This document shows positions 25,045 through 33,922 of a DNA stretch of 64,000 bases, one piece after another. Source of the stretch: Nonomuraea sp. MG754425 (lineage in GTDB: Bacteria > Actinomycetota > Actinomycetes > Streptosporangiales > Streptosporangiaceae); assembly GCF_021699195.1 (NCBI RefSeq), contig NZ_SSXE01000004.1, positions 1-64,000 of the forward strand, in the 5' to 3' direction. Made by a program: the position numbers and the translations under genes. Each line of letters begins with the position of its first letter. The stretch's first letter is position 1. The notes under the pieces were generated by a model that did not search any database, had not been told where the DNA came from, and saw only the letters and a program-made list of their open reading frames with translations.

Positions 25045-25691
25045 GCGGCCGGACCCGCCTGGTTCTCGTCCGCCACGGCGAATCGGTGTGGAACGTCGAG
25101 GAGCGCTACCAGGGACAGGCCGACTCAGGGCTCACCGCCGCCGGTCTCGAGCAGGCCGAGGTGGCCGCGGCCGAGCTCCTGGCCCGCTTCGGAACGCCCG
25201 ATCTGGTCGTCTCGAGCGATCTGCCGCGGGCCAGGGATACGGCGAACGCGTACCTGCGCCACCTTGACCTCGATGCCAGGCTGGATGCCCGGTTGCGCGA
25301 GGCCGACATCGGCACCTGGGTCGGCCGGACCTTCACCGAGATCGCCGAGGAGCACCCGGATGATCTCGCGGCGGTCGGTCGCGGGGTCGATGTGCGGCGC
25401 GGCGGGGGCGAGACGTTCGCCGAGATGCGCCAGCGGGTATGGGCGGCGCTCGTCGATGCCGGGAACATGGCGGCCGGCGGCGCGACCGTCGTCGTGTTCA
25501 CCCACGGTGGCCCGATCCGGGTGGCCGCCGCCGCCGCGCTGCGCCTGCCGACGCCCGGTCACCTCAGCTTCGCCCCGCCGGTGAACGCCTCGTTGACGGT
25601 CATCAGCCACGCGGGAGGACAGCAGAACAACTCGGTGGTCGAGTACAACTCGCCGACCGCACGGGCCGCGGACGCCGCGCGCACCGACTGA
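25041..25691 (+). CDS. Histidine phosphatase (phosphoglycerate-mutase-like)
   Basis: A 216-residue enzyme of the histidine phosphatase superfamily. The catalytic LVRHGES motif is at residues 8-14, with further conserved R (DLPRARDTANAY), E (LREADIGTW) and the second His in FTHGGPIR. Its ATG overlaps the transporter ATPase stop (ATGA). No signal peptide, so it acts in the cytoplasm, probably removing a phosphate from an imported compound or its breakdown product (inference from operon context). It could equally be a broad phosphatase of the CobC/YhfR kind. Confidence 0.85.
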   Translation: MSGRTRLVLVRHGESVWNVEERYQGQADSGLTAAGLEQAEVAAAELLARFGTPDLVVSSDLPRARDTANAYLRHLDLDARLDARLREADIGTWVGRTFTEIAEEHPDDLAAVGRGVDVRRGGGETFAEMRQRVWAALVDAGNMAAGGATVVVFTHGGPIRVAAAAALRLPTPGHLSFAPPVNASLTVISHAGGQQNNSVVEYNSPTARAADAARTD

Positions 25692-25706
25692 ATCGAGAGG
25701 ACCAGC

Positions 25707-26531
25707 ATGCTGACCGGATCCTTCACTTTCGTGGTGATGACCTACAACCTGTGGGGTGACTGGCATCTGGAGCAGCGAGAGCCGGCGATCCGTGACCTGT
25801 TCTCCACCCGGCCACCCGATCTCCTGGCGACCCAGGAACTTCGTCCTCGCTCGCGTGCGGTGGTGGACGAGGCACTGCCCGGACACGCACGGGTGCACGA
25901 CGACTTCCCCGGATGGGGAGCGCAGAGCAATCTGTGGTGGCGGCGGGAACTGTTCGATCTCGTGGAGTACGGGACACGAGACGTCGGCATCCTCGATGCC
26001 AACGCAAGGTTGTTCTGGGTGCGGCTGCAGCCCAGGGCCGGCGACGCACGGCCGCTGGTGTTCTCCACCGCACACCTGACGTGGCCGGGCCACGCACAGG
26101 AGCGGGCGGATGGCCGCAATCTGCGAACCGGACAGGCGGAGCGGGTGGTCACGGCGCTGGATGAAATCGCCGGCGATGCGGCCTGCCTGTTCACGGTGGA
26201 CATCAACGACATCGGGCAGCCGTTGTGGGCGCTCGGCAACGGCGGCTTTCTCGATTCGTTCACCGCGTTGGGACGCACGTCGCCGGTCACCCACCCCGTG
26301 GAGCCGCTGCCGTTCGTCGCCGACCGCGGAACGCGCCTCTCTCCGCTGGGGTCCCCGTCCAAGGCCATCGACTGGATCTTCTCCCGAGGCCCGATCGCCA
26401 CCCGGGCCAGCGAGGTCGTCGAGTTCTTCTCGGCAGGGAACGCCCCGTCGGACCACAAGCCCGTCGCGGCGACCTTCACCCTGCCGTCGGCCGCGGCATC
26501 AGCTAAAACCAATCAAGGAGAGAGGCAATGA
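25707..26531 (+). CDS. Endonuclease/exonuclease/phosphatase-family hydrolase
   Basis: A 274-residue EEP-fold protein. It shows the opening MTYNLWGDWH, the metal-binding Glu in LLATQELRPR, FSTAHLTWPGH, a D-I-N-D in place of the usual G-D-x-N, and the terminal S-D-H-K-P-V-A-A-T motif with the catalytic His. Members hydrolyse phosphodiesters or phosphomonoesters such as DNA, inositol phosphates or sphingomyelin. No signal peptide is visible, suggesting cytoplasmic action. GAGAGG precedes the ATG by seven bases; it overlaps the binding-protein gene by four. Confidence 0.85.
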   Translation: MLTGSFTFVVMTYNLWGDWHLEQREPAIRDLFSTRPPDLLATQELRPRSRAVVDEALPGHARVHDDFPGWGAQSNLWWRRELFDLVEYGTRDVGILDANARLFWVRLQPRAGDARPLVFSTAHLTWPGHAQERADGRNLRTGQAERVVTALDEIAGDAACLFTVDINDIGQPLWALGNGGFLDSFTALGRTSPVTHPVEPLPFVADRGTRLSPLGSPSKAIDWIFSRGPIATRASEVVEFFSAGNAPSDHKPVAATFTLPSAAASAKTNQGERQ

Positions 26532-28039
26532 TCGCACGATCCCGGGCCATAGGCGGCCTCGCCGCAGTCGCCCTTGTGATGGGCCTCGCGGCCTGCGGCG
26601 GCTCCGCCGGCTCGGCCGGCTCCGATGCCGAGGGCCAGGTGCTGCGCTACGCGCCACAGTTGTTCCCCGTATCGCTTGATGTCCAGCAGTTCCCTGCGGA
26701 AGAGGCCGTCCAGACCACCGTCCAGCAGGGGCTTGAGACGCTCACTGTCATGAAGGACGGCCAGGCGGCCCCGAAGCTGGCCACGTCATGGGAGAGCACC
26801 GACGAGAAGACGTGGGTGTTCCACCTCCGCGACGGGGTGACCTTCAGCGATGGGAGCGCTTTTACCGCCAAGGACGTCAAGGGGTCCGTGGAGCGGCTGA
26901 AGAGCCTCAAGGGGGCGCTGGACCCGTTGCTCGCCTCCGTCACCGGCATTGACGCCACCGACGACCACACGGTGACGTTCCACACCTCGGCGCCGCTGGG
27001 CACCCTGCCCAGCACCCTGTCCCTGGTGTTCATCGGCCAGGGCGACAAGGTCACCAGCGATACGTACTGGCAGAAGCCGATCGGCACCGGACCGTTCAAG
27101 TTCGACTCGTTCAGCCCCGACGACAGAGTGGTGCTCAGCCGCAACGACAAATACTGGGGCACCAAGGCCAAGGTGGCGAAGCTCGAGGTCCTCAACATGC
27201 CGGAGATCTCGGCCCGGATCACCGCGCTGAACAACGACGAGGTGGACGTGCTCGCGTCGATCCCGCCGGACCAGGTGGCCGAGGTGTCCGGCGTGGATGG
27301 AATCAAGTACGGGGTCGGCCCGAGCTTCAACTACTACTTCATCTGGTTCAACCAGAACAACAAGCCGTTCGACAATGTCAAGGTACGCCAGGCCATGTTG
27401 CATGCGATCGACATCAAGAGCGTCGTCGGCAACCTGTTCGGAGACCTCGGTACAGCGGCCCAGTCGCCGGTCACCCAGGCGGTCTTCGGATCGACCCGGC
27501 TGGAGCCGTACTCCTACGACCCGGCTCTGGCAAAGCAACTGCTCACCGAGGCCGGATATCCCAACGGCATCGACACCACGATCCAGTGGCCGCTGGCAGG
27601 TGGGCCGAACATCAAGGCCATGGCGCAGGCGTTCATCTCGTCCTGGGAAAAGGTCGGCATCAAGGTGCAGCCGCAGGAGAAGGAGCGGGCGACCTGGCTC
27701 AAGGACTTCGGCGCGCTGAACTGGGACATGAACCTGCAGACCAACACCACCGGCACCGGCGACGCCGACTTCACTCTGAACCGGCTGTACACCTGTGCAG
27801 CGAAGCGGATGGGCTACTGCAACAAGGATCTGGACTCGATCCTGGCCAAGGCGCGCGGGTCGCTGGACCAGAACGAGCGCAAGACGCTGTACGCGCAGGC
27901 CGACAAGATCATCTGGGATGACGCGGTCGGCATCTTCCCGGTGGATCTGAAGAACAACTACGCCGTCCGTGACAACGTCAAGGGATTGGAGATGCCGGTC
28001 AACGGGCGGCCGGACTTCTCGCAAGTGTCCGTCGGATAG
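26528..28039 (+). CDS. Substrate-binding lipoprotein of the peptide-type ABC transporter
   Basis: A 503-residue family-5 solute-binding protein. A lipobox (GLAAC, Cys23) ends the signal peptide; the mature part has SBP_bac_5 motifs such as ATSWESTDEKTWVFHLRDGVTFSDG, PIGTGPFKFDSF and VRQAMLHAIDIK. It would capture the ligand at the outer face of the membrane and deliver it to the permeases. The family takes up oligopeptides but also nickel, opines, plant sugars and other compounds, so the ligand cannot be read from the family alone. The start overlaps the previous gene by four bases with GGAG upstream. Confidence 0.92.
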   Translation: MIARSRAIGGLAAVALVMGLAACGGSAGSAGSDAEGQVLRYAPQLFPVSLDVQQFPAEEAVQTTVQQGLETLTVMKDGQAAPKLATSWESTDEKTWVFHLRDGVTFSDGSAFTAKDVKGSVERLKSLKGALDPLLASVTGIDATDDHTVTFHTSAPLGTLPSTLSLVFIGQGDKVTSDTYWQKPIGTGPFKFDSFSPDDRVVLSRNDKYWGTKAKVAKLEVLNMPEISARITALNNDEVDVLASIPPDQVAEVSGVDGIKYGVGPSFNYYFIWFNQNNKPFDNVKVRQAMLHAIDIKSVVGNLFGDLGTAAQSPVTQAVFGSTRLEPYSYDPALAKQLLTEAGYPNGIDTTIQWPLAGGPNIKAMAQAFISSWEKVGIKVQPQEKERATWLKDFGALNWDMNLQTNTTGTGDADFTLNRLYTCAAKRMGYCNKDLDSILAKARGSLDQNERKTLYAQADKIIWDDAVGIFPVDLKNNYAVRDNVKGLEMPVNGRPDFSQVSVG

Positions 28040-28088
28040 CTGCTGGAGCCGTTCATCCAACCCCCCTTTTTTTGCAGGAGACACTCCA

Positions 28089-29291
28089 TTGCCTCGAATC
28101 CGTTCCCTCCGCTCTGTCGTACTTGTCGGTCTTGCCGCCTTGGCCACCTTGTATGGGACCCCCACTGCTCAGGCCGCCCTCACGGAGCCCGCCCGCAGCG
28201 CCTGCCGTAACGCCACCGAGGTACCGGTCGAGACCGGCGCCACCTTCAACGACCCTGTCGCCGGCGCCCCGACCGCGGTCGTGGAACGGATCTGCTCGCT
28301 GATCAAGCAGGCCCCGGCCGGGTCGTCGATCGAGATCGCCGAGTTCGTCGTCTCAGGCGATGCCGGCGCCGATTACGCGGCGGTGCTGCTCGACGCGTAC
28401 CACCGTGGCGTCCGGATACGCATGGTCATGGACGGCTATCAGATCGACAACCCGGCTGCCGAGGGGCTGATCCGCACCCTCGGCACCGACAAGTCGACCC
28501 CCTCATGGGTGCACGTTTGCAGCCACATGAGCCCGGAAGGGAACACCACCTCCTGCCAGGGCACCAAGGGCATGCACAACAAGTTCTCGCTCTACTCGGA
28601 GACCGGCGGTCAGCACGACGTCGTCGTACAGGCCTCGAACAACATCACCGACGTCAACTCCACCAGCTACTGGAACAACCTGGTCGTGCTGCCCGGCAAC
28701 CGTAAGCTCTTCGAGGGATACGGAAAGTACTTCGACGACCTCGCCGCCGAGGTGCAGAACCCCGACTACGACACCACCGTCACCACCGGCATGCGGGGTG
28801 GCCAGGTCACCGCCCAGTTCTATCCGGTCGCCGACCGAGACCCGATCGCTCGGCGACTCAGCCAGGTCGGCTGCAAGACCGAGGGCCGCACCCGGGTCGA
28901 GATCGGCCAATCCGAGTGGGACGCCACCCGCCTCGCGATCGTCGACGAGCTCGCGGCGCTGGTGGCCGCGGGATGCCAGGTACGCGTCGTGCACGGTCTG
29001 GCTGACAACGCGGTCACCGCCGCGCTGGACGCCGGCGGCGTGCAGCGGCGGGTGCTCGACGGCTCGACCCCGGCCGGCCGCATCCACTCCAAGTACATCG
29101 TGGTCACCGACCCAACCGGCCGCGGTTCCGGACAGGGCTGGGTGATGACCGGCAGTCACAACTTCAACGCCACCTCGCTGCTACGCAACGACGAGGCGAT
29201 GGTCGAACTCTCCGAGCACGGCATCGTCGAGGCGTACGGCGTCAACTTCGCACGGCTGTGGGAAGTCGGCGCGGTCGCGGGAAAGCAGTAG
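28089..29291 (+). CDS. Secreted phospholipase-D-like enzyme
   Basis: A 400-residue exported protein with a Sec signal peptide (to about residue 29, TAQA/ALTE) and two PLD half-sites: H163-N-K165 (GMHNKFSLYSETG, then VVVQASNN) and H333-S-K335 (RIHSKYIVVTD, then TGSHNFN). This makes a pseudo-dimeric PLD catalytic centre that cleaves phosphodiesters, in phospholipids or nucleic acids. The start is a TTG with AGGAG eight bases upstream; no ATG/GTG gives the signal peptide. Last gene of the convoy, 49 bp after the binding protein. Likely releases the ligand outside the cell (inference). Confidence 0.88.
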   Translation: MPRIRSLRSVVLVGLAALATLYGTPTAQAALTEPARSACRNATEVPVETGATFNDPVAGAPTAVVERICSLIKQAPAGSSIEIAEFVVSGDAGADYAAVLLDAYHRGVRIRMVMDGYQIDNPAAEGLIRTLGTDKSTPSWVHVCSHMSPEGNTTSCQGTKGMHNKFSLYSETGGQHDVVVQASNNITDVNSTSYWNNLVVLPGNRKLFEGYGKYFDDLAAEVQNPDYDTTVTTGMRGGQVTAQFYPVADRDPIARRLSQVGCKTEGRTRVEIGQSEWDATRLAIVDELAALVAAGCQVRVVHGLADNAVTAALDAGGVQRRVLDGSTPAGRIHSKYIVVTDPTGRGSGQGWVMTGSHNFNATSLLRNDEAMVELSEHGIVEAYGVNFARLWEVGAVAGKQ

Positions 29292-29693
29292 AGAACGGGG
29301 ATGACCAACGGCACCGGCGCGATCCGAGCCGCCGTCGAGCGGCCGGTCCATCCGCAGTGAGCGGCGCTCGGTTGGCTGGGCGGCGCATGGTTGACCGTCG
29401 AACTGGGCGAACGCGCGGCCGAGCATCGGTTGTGCATGGAGGTGACCGGCCGGGCGTCCACCACACCCTCACCGCACGGCCTGGCCGCGCTGGCGTGGGT
29501 CGCACCAGCCACCGACATCACCATGCCGGCCGGGACGATCGACATCGTGGCCGAGACCCGGCCGCTTCCGCCCTGGCACACCGCCATGTCCGCGGACACG
29601 GCATGGACCGCGGACGGCATTCCTGAAAGCCTCACCGGAGCGCTCTCCCCGCGCAGTAGCTTTGGTTCCGCGACAGAAAAAAGGGGGGATTCC
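29292..29693. other. About 400 bp without an assigned gene, possibly a gene remnant
   Basis: A plus-strand frame from 29391 is open and joins the oxygenase gene in phase. Its translation (for example LAALAWVAPATDITMPAGTIDIVAE) looks coding-like but matches nothing I know and has no ribosome site. It may be a remnant of an older gene, or an N-terminal extension of the oxygenase. A good ribosome site appears only at 29681. Confidence 0.4.
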
Positions 29694-32012
29694 GTGCCCG
29701 GCATGGCCCGTGAGCAACTGGCCGGATTGCTCAATGCGTCGGCGGAGCCGGCCGCGTCCAGCGTCTATCGGAAGCTTCCCAAGGCCGATCTGTCGGTGGT
29801 GGTCGATGGGGTCGGTCCGCTGCGGTTCCCCGTCTCCGACGAGCAGGCTTCCCAGCTTCAAGAGCTCGGCCGCCGGGCGCGGTTCGGGCGGGGTGAGCAG
29901 ACGCTGACCGACCCGGAAGTGCGCGACACCTGGGAGATTCCCAAGGAGCTGGTGCGCGTCGAGTGGACGGAGGCGTTCGCAGCCGTCCTCGACGGGATGC
30001 GCGCGGAGCTGGGGTTGCCGCCGCACTGCGAGCTCACACCGGAGCTGCACTCCATGCTCCTGTACGAGACCGGGCAGTTCTTCGTCGCCCACCAGGACTC
30101 CGAGAAGGACGACGCCATGGTCGCGACCTTGGTGGTGACGCTGCCGTCCGCGCACACCGGCGGCGAGTTCGTCGTCGAGCATCAGGGCCAGGCCAAGAAG
30201 TACCGGGGGCTGAAGACCGCGGTCTCGCTGGTCGCCTTCTACGCCGACTGCCGGCACCAGGTTCTTCCCGTGAAGAAGGGCAACCGCGTCACCCTTACCT
30301 ACAACCTGCTCCTGACGGGCGACAGCCAGGCTGTGGCGGCCGAGCATCCGCTGGTCAGTGATCTCGCGGCCTGCCTCCACACGCACTTCACCACCCCGGT
30401 CGTCCTCCCGTACAGCAATCGCAGGGGCGCTCCGCCGGCGCGGCTGGCGTACCTCCTCGACCACGAGTACACCGCCCGCGGGCTGAGCTGGTCCCGGTTG
30501 AAGGGCTCCGACGCCGCGCGGGCCGCCCTGCTGCGGGCCGCGGCGGAGCGGGCGGGTTGCGAGATCACGCTGGCCCTCGCGGAGATCCAGGAGACCTGGG
30601 ACGCCTACGACCCCGACGAGGACGAGGACGCGTGGTACGGCGACGATGAGGACGAGGGCCCCGACGATCACGAGGACTCGGGCAGCGCGGACGACAGGCA
30701 GTACGTCCTTCAGGATCTGATCGAGACCTGCACCACGCTCGCCCACTGGATCGGCCCGGAAACAGGGCGACTCGAGGACATCTCGCTGGACCTCAGCGAC
30801 GCCGAGGTGGCCTCGACAACCCCGACGGCCGATATGACGCCCTACTCCTCCGAGTACGAGGGTTACATGGGCAACTACGGCAACACCCTGGACCGCTGGT
30901 ACCGGCGAGCGGCGCTGGTCATCTGGCCCCGGGGCCAGGGCTTCGCCAGCCGGGCCGAGGCGTCTCCGGGTTGGGCGCTGGACGAGCTCACCGTGATGGC
31001 CCGCGCCGGTGAGAGCGCGCAGGCCCGTGAGGCGGCGCGGTCGCTGGAGTCCTTCTGGCACGCCGCAGGCCATTACGCCGACCAGACCGAACTTCTCCGT
31101 AAGGCGCTGGAAGCAGCCAGGGAGCTGGATGACGCGCAGATCGCCGCCATGCTGCTGCGGCCGTTCGCGTTGGAGCGGCTGGTTCCCGGACACGGCCCGG
31201 CCTTCGGCGGCCTGGCGGCGCACTACGGCGGCACCTGGATCGACGATCTGCTGCGCGGCTGGTCCGAGGGCTGGCGGCCCGGCTCCTACGGCCTCGCCCA
31301 GGCACCGCTGGAATGGCTCGAGAATCTCCCACGGCTGTGTGCCGCACTCTCGGTGGAGGAGGACCCGTCCGTCACGGCCGCCCGCCGCATCGTCGATCTG
31401 TCGTGGACGATGTTCGCGGGCCAGGTCGGTCCAGCGCTCGACGGGCCCCTCACCTCCCGGCAGAAAGCATGGCTGACCTCCTTGGGGGCGCCATGCTCCG
31501 GGATCATCGCGGCCGCGGCCCAACTGGGGTCGACTCGGGTACTGGAGGACGCTCACAAGCTCGCGCGGACGGACGGCGAGCGGGCGCACGTACTGGCGAT
31601 GGCCACGTTGCGCGCCGCCGGGGCGCGCGAAACGGGCTTCGACGAGCTGGCCGTCAACTGTGCCGAACGGATCCGGGCATTACTGGCGCAGCCACAACGC
31701 GCGCCGGGCGACTGGTCGATCGAGCTGCCCACCGGATGCGCGTGCGAGCTGTGCGAAGTGCTCGGCACGTTCCTCCGGCATCCTGAACGGCGTGCTCTCG
31801 ACTGGCCGCTCGCAAAGGACAAGCGCCGGCATGTCCACGCCCGAATAGACGACGCGGAGCTGCCCGTCCGGCACGAGACCAGACGGCAGGGCCGCCCGTA
31901 CACCCTGGTGCTGGCCAAGACAGAAACCCTCTTCGAACGTGAGCGTCTCGCCCGCGAGCGTCACGAATCGGACCTGGCTTGGCTCACCGACAACTGGAAA
32001 GTCTTCAACTGA
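29694..32012 (+). CDS. Large 2OG-Fe(II) oxygenase-domain protein
   Basis: A 772-residue protein. Residues about 85-205 form a prolyl-4-hydroxylase-type 2-oxoglutarate/Fe(II) oxygenase: the iron triad H133-Q-D135 and H188 is visible (FFVAHQDSEKDD and ADCRHQV), with R198 placed to bind 2-oxoglutarate. The rest (about 210-772) is a long helical region of unknown function with an acidic patch (DPDEDEDAWYGDDEDEG) near residue 300 and an ACELCEVLGTFL segment near the end. It probably hydroxylates a protein or small molecule in the cytoplasm. The GTG at 29694 follows AAGGGGGG; an ATG nine bases later is possible. A strong terminator follows, so it is likely monocistronic. Confidence 0.8.
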   Translation: MPGMAREQLAGLLNASAEPAASSVYRKLPKADLSVVVDGVGPLRFPVSDEQASQLQELGRRARFGRGEQTLTDPEVRDTWEIPKELVRVEWTEAFAAVLDGMRAELGLPPHCELTPELHSMLLYETGQFFVAHQDSEKDDAMVATLVVTLPSAHTGGEFVVEHQGQAKKYRGLKTAVSLVAFYADCRHQVLPVKKGNRVTLTYNLLLTGDSQAVAAEHPLVSDLAACLHTHFTTPVVLPYSNRRGAPPARLAYLLDHEYTARGLSWSRLKGSDAARAALLRAAAERAGCEITLALAEIQETWDAYDPDEDEDAWYGDDEDEGPDDHEDSGSADDRQYVLQDLIETCTTLAHWIGPETGRLEDISLDLSDAEVASTTPTADMTPYSSEYEGYMGNYGNTLDRWYRRAALVIWPRGQGFASRAEASPGWALDELTVMARAGESAQAREAARSLESFWHAAGHYADQTELLRKALEAARELDDAQIAAMLLRPFALERLVPGHGPAFGGLAAHYGGTWIDDLLRGWSEGWRPGSYGLAQAPLEWLENLPRLCAALSVEEDPSVTAARRIVDLSWTMFAGQVGPALDGPLTSRQKAWLTSLGAPCSGIIAAAAQLGSTRVLEDAHKLARTDGERAHVLAMATLRAAGARETGFDELAVNCAERIRALLAQPQRAPGDWSIELPTGCACELCEVLGTFLRHPERRALDWPLAKDKRRHVHARIDDAELPVRHETRRQGRPYTLVLAKTETLFERERLARERHESDLAWLTDNWKVFN

Positions 32013-32032
32013 TCCGCCTTGGGCCAGGGACC

Positions 32033-32067
32033 GTCCTGGTCGCGTGTAGGCGTGACCAGGACTTTTT
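32033..32067 (+). terminator. Intrinsic terminator of the oxygenase gene
   Basis: GTCCTGGTCGCG pairs with CGTGACCAGGAC (one G-T) across a six-base loop and is followed by TTTTT. It is the clearest rho-independent terminator in the window. Confidence 0.88.
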
Positions 32068-32370
32068 GTTTTGACGAGTGGCAGGTCAGCCGCAGTCCGA
32101 CGTTCGCGTAGATCTCGGCCTTCCGGATCGGGTCGGCGTTCGAGAGAACTCGCACCATGTCTCCGAGTCTGTGTGTGATCTCCGCCGGCTCATCACACCC
32201 AACCACGGTGCTGGGCGAGCGTGCGCTCACACTCGGCGATCTGGCGGCGTGCACATGGCGAGTGCTTGGGCCTCGGGCGGTGTCACGTCCTGTGCGGCCG
32301 TCAGGACGTCGAGGGTCTGGTCGACGTTGTGGGGCGCGACAGCCGACACCGAGCCAACGGTCCAGTCCGC
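32040..32370 (-). pseudogene. Decayed serine recombinase tail, relic 2
   Basis: Minus-strand recombinase sequence scattered over frames: LDRWLG with APHNVDQTLDVLTAAQ (about 32310-32370), QIAECERTLAQHR (about 32210-32250), and MVRVLSNADPIRKAEIYANVGLRLT (about 32085-32160). Only the C-terminal 100 or so residues remain and they are frameshifted. The sequence differs from relic 1, so it derives from a separate recombinase. It separates the oxygenase gene from the arsenic operon. Confidence 0.8.
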
Positions 32371-32401
32371 CCGCATTCCGAGCAGGCATTGACACCTGTC
32401 A

Positions 32402-32437
32402 ATATAGACATGTATCTATTTCGATGAACGTCTATAT
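32402..32437. promoter_or_regulatory. ArsR-type operator
   Basis: ATATAGAC (32402-32409) and GTCTATAT (32430-32437) are exact inverted repeats 20 bases apart in an AT-rich patch, right before the arsR ribosome site. This is the position and AT-rich, dyadic character of ArsR/SmtB-family binding sites. Confidence 0.75.
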
Positions 32438-32450
32438 GAGGGGGCTGTGG

Positions 32451-32831
32451 ATGGAACTGCTGGAGATCCTGGAGTGCAGCCCGCCGCTGACCCGCGAGCC
32501 GCTGGACGCCGAGCAGGCAGCCGGGGTGGCACGGGTGTTCAAGGCGCTGGGCGATCCGGTGCGACTGCGCATTCTGTCGATCGTGGCCAGCCGCGCCGGC
32601 GGCGAGGTGTGCGTGTGCGACATCAACGACGCCTTCGAGCTGTCCCAGCCGACCATCAGCCACCACCTGAAGGTGCTCAAGGAGGTCGGGCTGCTGACCT
32701 CCGAACGGCGCGCGTCCTGGATGTACTACCGGCTGGCGCCCGAGACGCTGGGTGAGTTGTCGGCGCTGCTCACCCTGCCCGCCAGCCTTCCAGCCAGTGG
32801 ACCGGCCGCTGCAGCGGCGGTGCCGCGGTGA
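32451..32831 (+). CDS. arsR: ArsR-family arsenite-responsive repressor
   Basis: A 126-residue winged-helix regulator. The core ARVFKALGDPVRLRILSIV, CVCDINDAFELSQPTISHHLKVLKEVGLL and the wing ERRASWMYYRL are complete. The C-V-C pair in the DNA-recognition helix region is the classic As(III)-sensing site. GAGGGGG about six bases before the ATG at 32451 decides this start; ATGs at 32424 and 32436 lie inside the operator. First gene of the operon, overlapping the transporter by four bases. Confidence 0.92.
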   Translation: MELLEILECSPPLTREPLDAEQAAGVARVFKALGDPVRLRILSIVASRAGGEVCVCDINDAFELSQPTISHHLKVLKEVGLLTSERRASWMYYRLAPETLGELSALLTLPASLPASGPAAAAAVPR

Positions 32832-33922
32832 TTGGGGCTCAACCCGCGCAGGTCACCGCGCCACCGGCCAGCGTGATCGGCGCGCTGTCGGTGCTGGATC
32901 GGTTCCTGCCGGTGTGGATCATCGCGGCCATGGGCGTGGGGCTGCTGCTCGGCCGGCTGGTGCCCGGCCTGGATGCCGCGCTGGATGCGGTCAAGGTCGG
33001 TGAGATCTCGCTGCCGATCGCGCTCGGCCTGCTGCTGATGATGTACCCGGTGCTGGCCAAGGTCCGCTACGACCGCCTCGGCACCGTCACGGGCGATCGC
33101 CGTCTGCTGATCTCCTCGCTGGTGCTCAACTGGGTGCTCGGCCCGGCGCTGATGTTCGCCCTGGCCTGGATCCTCCTGCCCGACCTGCCCGAATACCGCA
33201 CCGGCCTGATCATCGTCGGCCTCGCCCGATGCATCGCCATGGTCCTCATCTGGAACGATCTGGCCTGCGGCGACCGCGAGGCCGCCGCCGTCCTGGTGGC
33301 GCTCAACTCCGTCTTCCAGGTGGTCGCGTTCGGCGCGCTGGGCTGGTTCTACCTCCAGGTGCTGCCCGGTTGGCTCGGCCTGTCACAGGCCGCACTGGAG
33401 GTCTCAGCCTGGGACATCGCCCAGTACGTGCTCATCTTCCTCGGCATCCCGCTGGCCGCCGGCTACCTCTCCCGCCAACTCGGCGAACGCGCCCGCGGCC
33501 GTGACTGGTACGAGCAGCGCTTCCTGCCGCGCGTCGGCCCGATCGCCCTGTACGGACTGCTGTTCACCATCGTCATCCTGTTCGCCCTGCAAGGCCACAC
33601 CATCACCTCCCAGCCCGGCGACGTGGCCCGCATCGCGCTGCCGCTGCTGGCGTACTTCGCCCTCATGTGGGGCGGCGCCTTTCTGACCGGCAAGGCGATC
33701 GGCCTGCCCTACGACAAGACCACGACGCTCGCCTTCACCGCCGCCGGCAACAACTTCGAGCTGGCCATCGCGGTCGCGGTCGGCGTCTTCGGCGTCACCT
33801 CCGGCCAAGCCCTGGCCGGCGTGGTCGGCCCGCTCATCGAGGTCCCCGTCCTGGTCGCCCTGGTCTACGTCAGCCTGGCCGGCCGCCGCCTGTTCACCGC
33901 CGAGGAGCCCACCCGTGCCTGA
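32828..33922 (+). CDS. acr3: ACR3-type arsenite efflux transporter
   Basis: A 364-residue membrane protein with ten predicted membrane segments. ACR3 signatures are visible: GLLLMMYPVLAKVRYD, LVLNWVLGPALMFALAW, the Cys in GLARCIAMVLIWNDLACGD that is essential in characterised ACR3 proteins, and FTAAGNNFELAIAVAVGVFG. It expels As(III) using the proton-motive force. Its GTG overlaps the arsR stop (GTGA), showing translational coupling. Confidence 0.94.
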   Translation: MIGAQPAQVTAPPASVIGALSVLDRFLPVWIIAAMGVGLLLGRLVPGLDAALDAVKVGEISLPIALGLLLMMYPVLAKVRYDRLGTVTGDRRLLISSLVLNWVLGPALMFALAWILLPDLPEYRTGLIIVGLARCIAMVLIWNDLACGDREAAAVLVALNSVFQVVAFGALGWFYLQVLPGWLGLSQAALEVSAWDIAQYVLIFLGIPLAAGYLSRQLGERARGRDWYEQRFLPRVGPIALYGLLFTIVILFALQGHTITSQPGDVARIALPLLAYFALMWGGAFLTGKAIGLPYDKTTTLAFTAAGNNFELAIAVAVGVFGVTSGQALAGVVGPLIEVPVLVALVYVSLAGRRLFTAEEPTRA

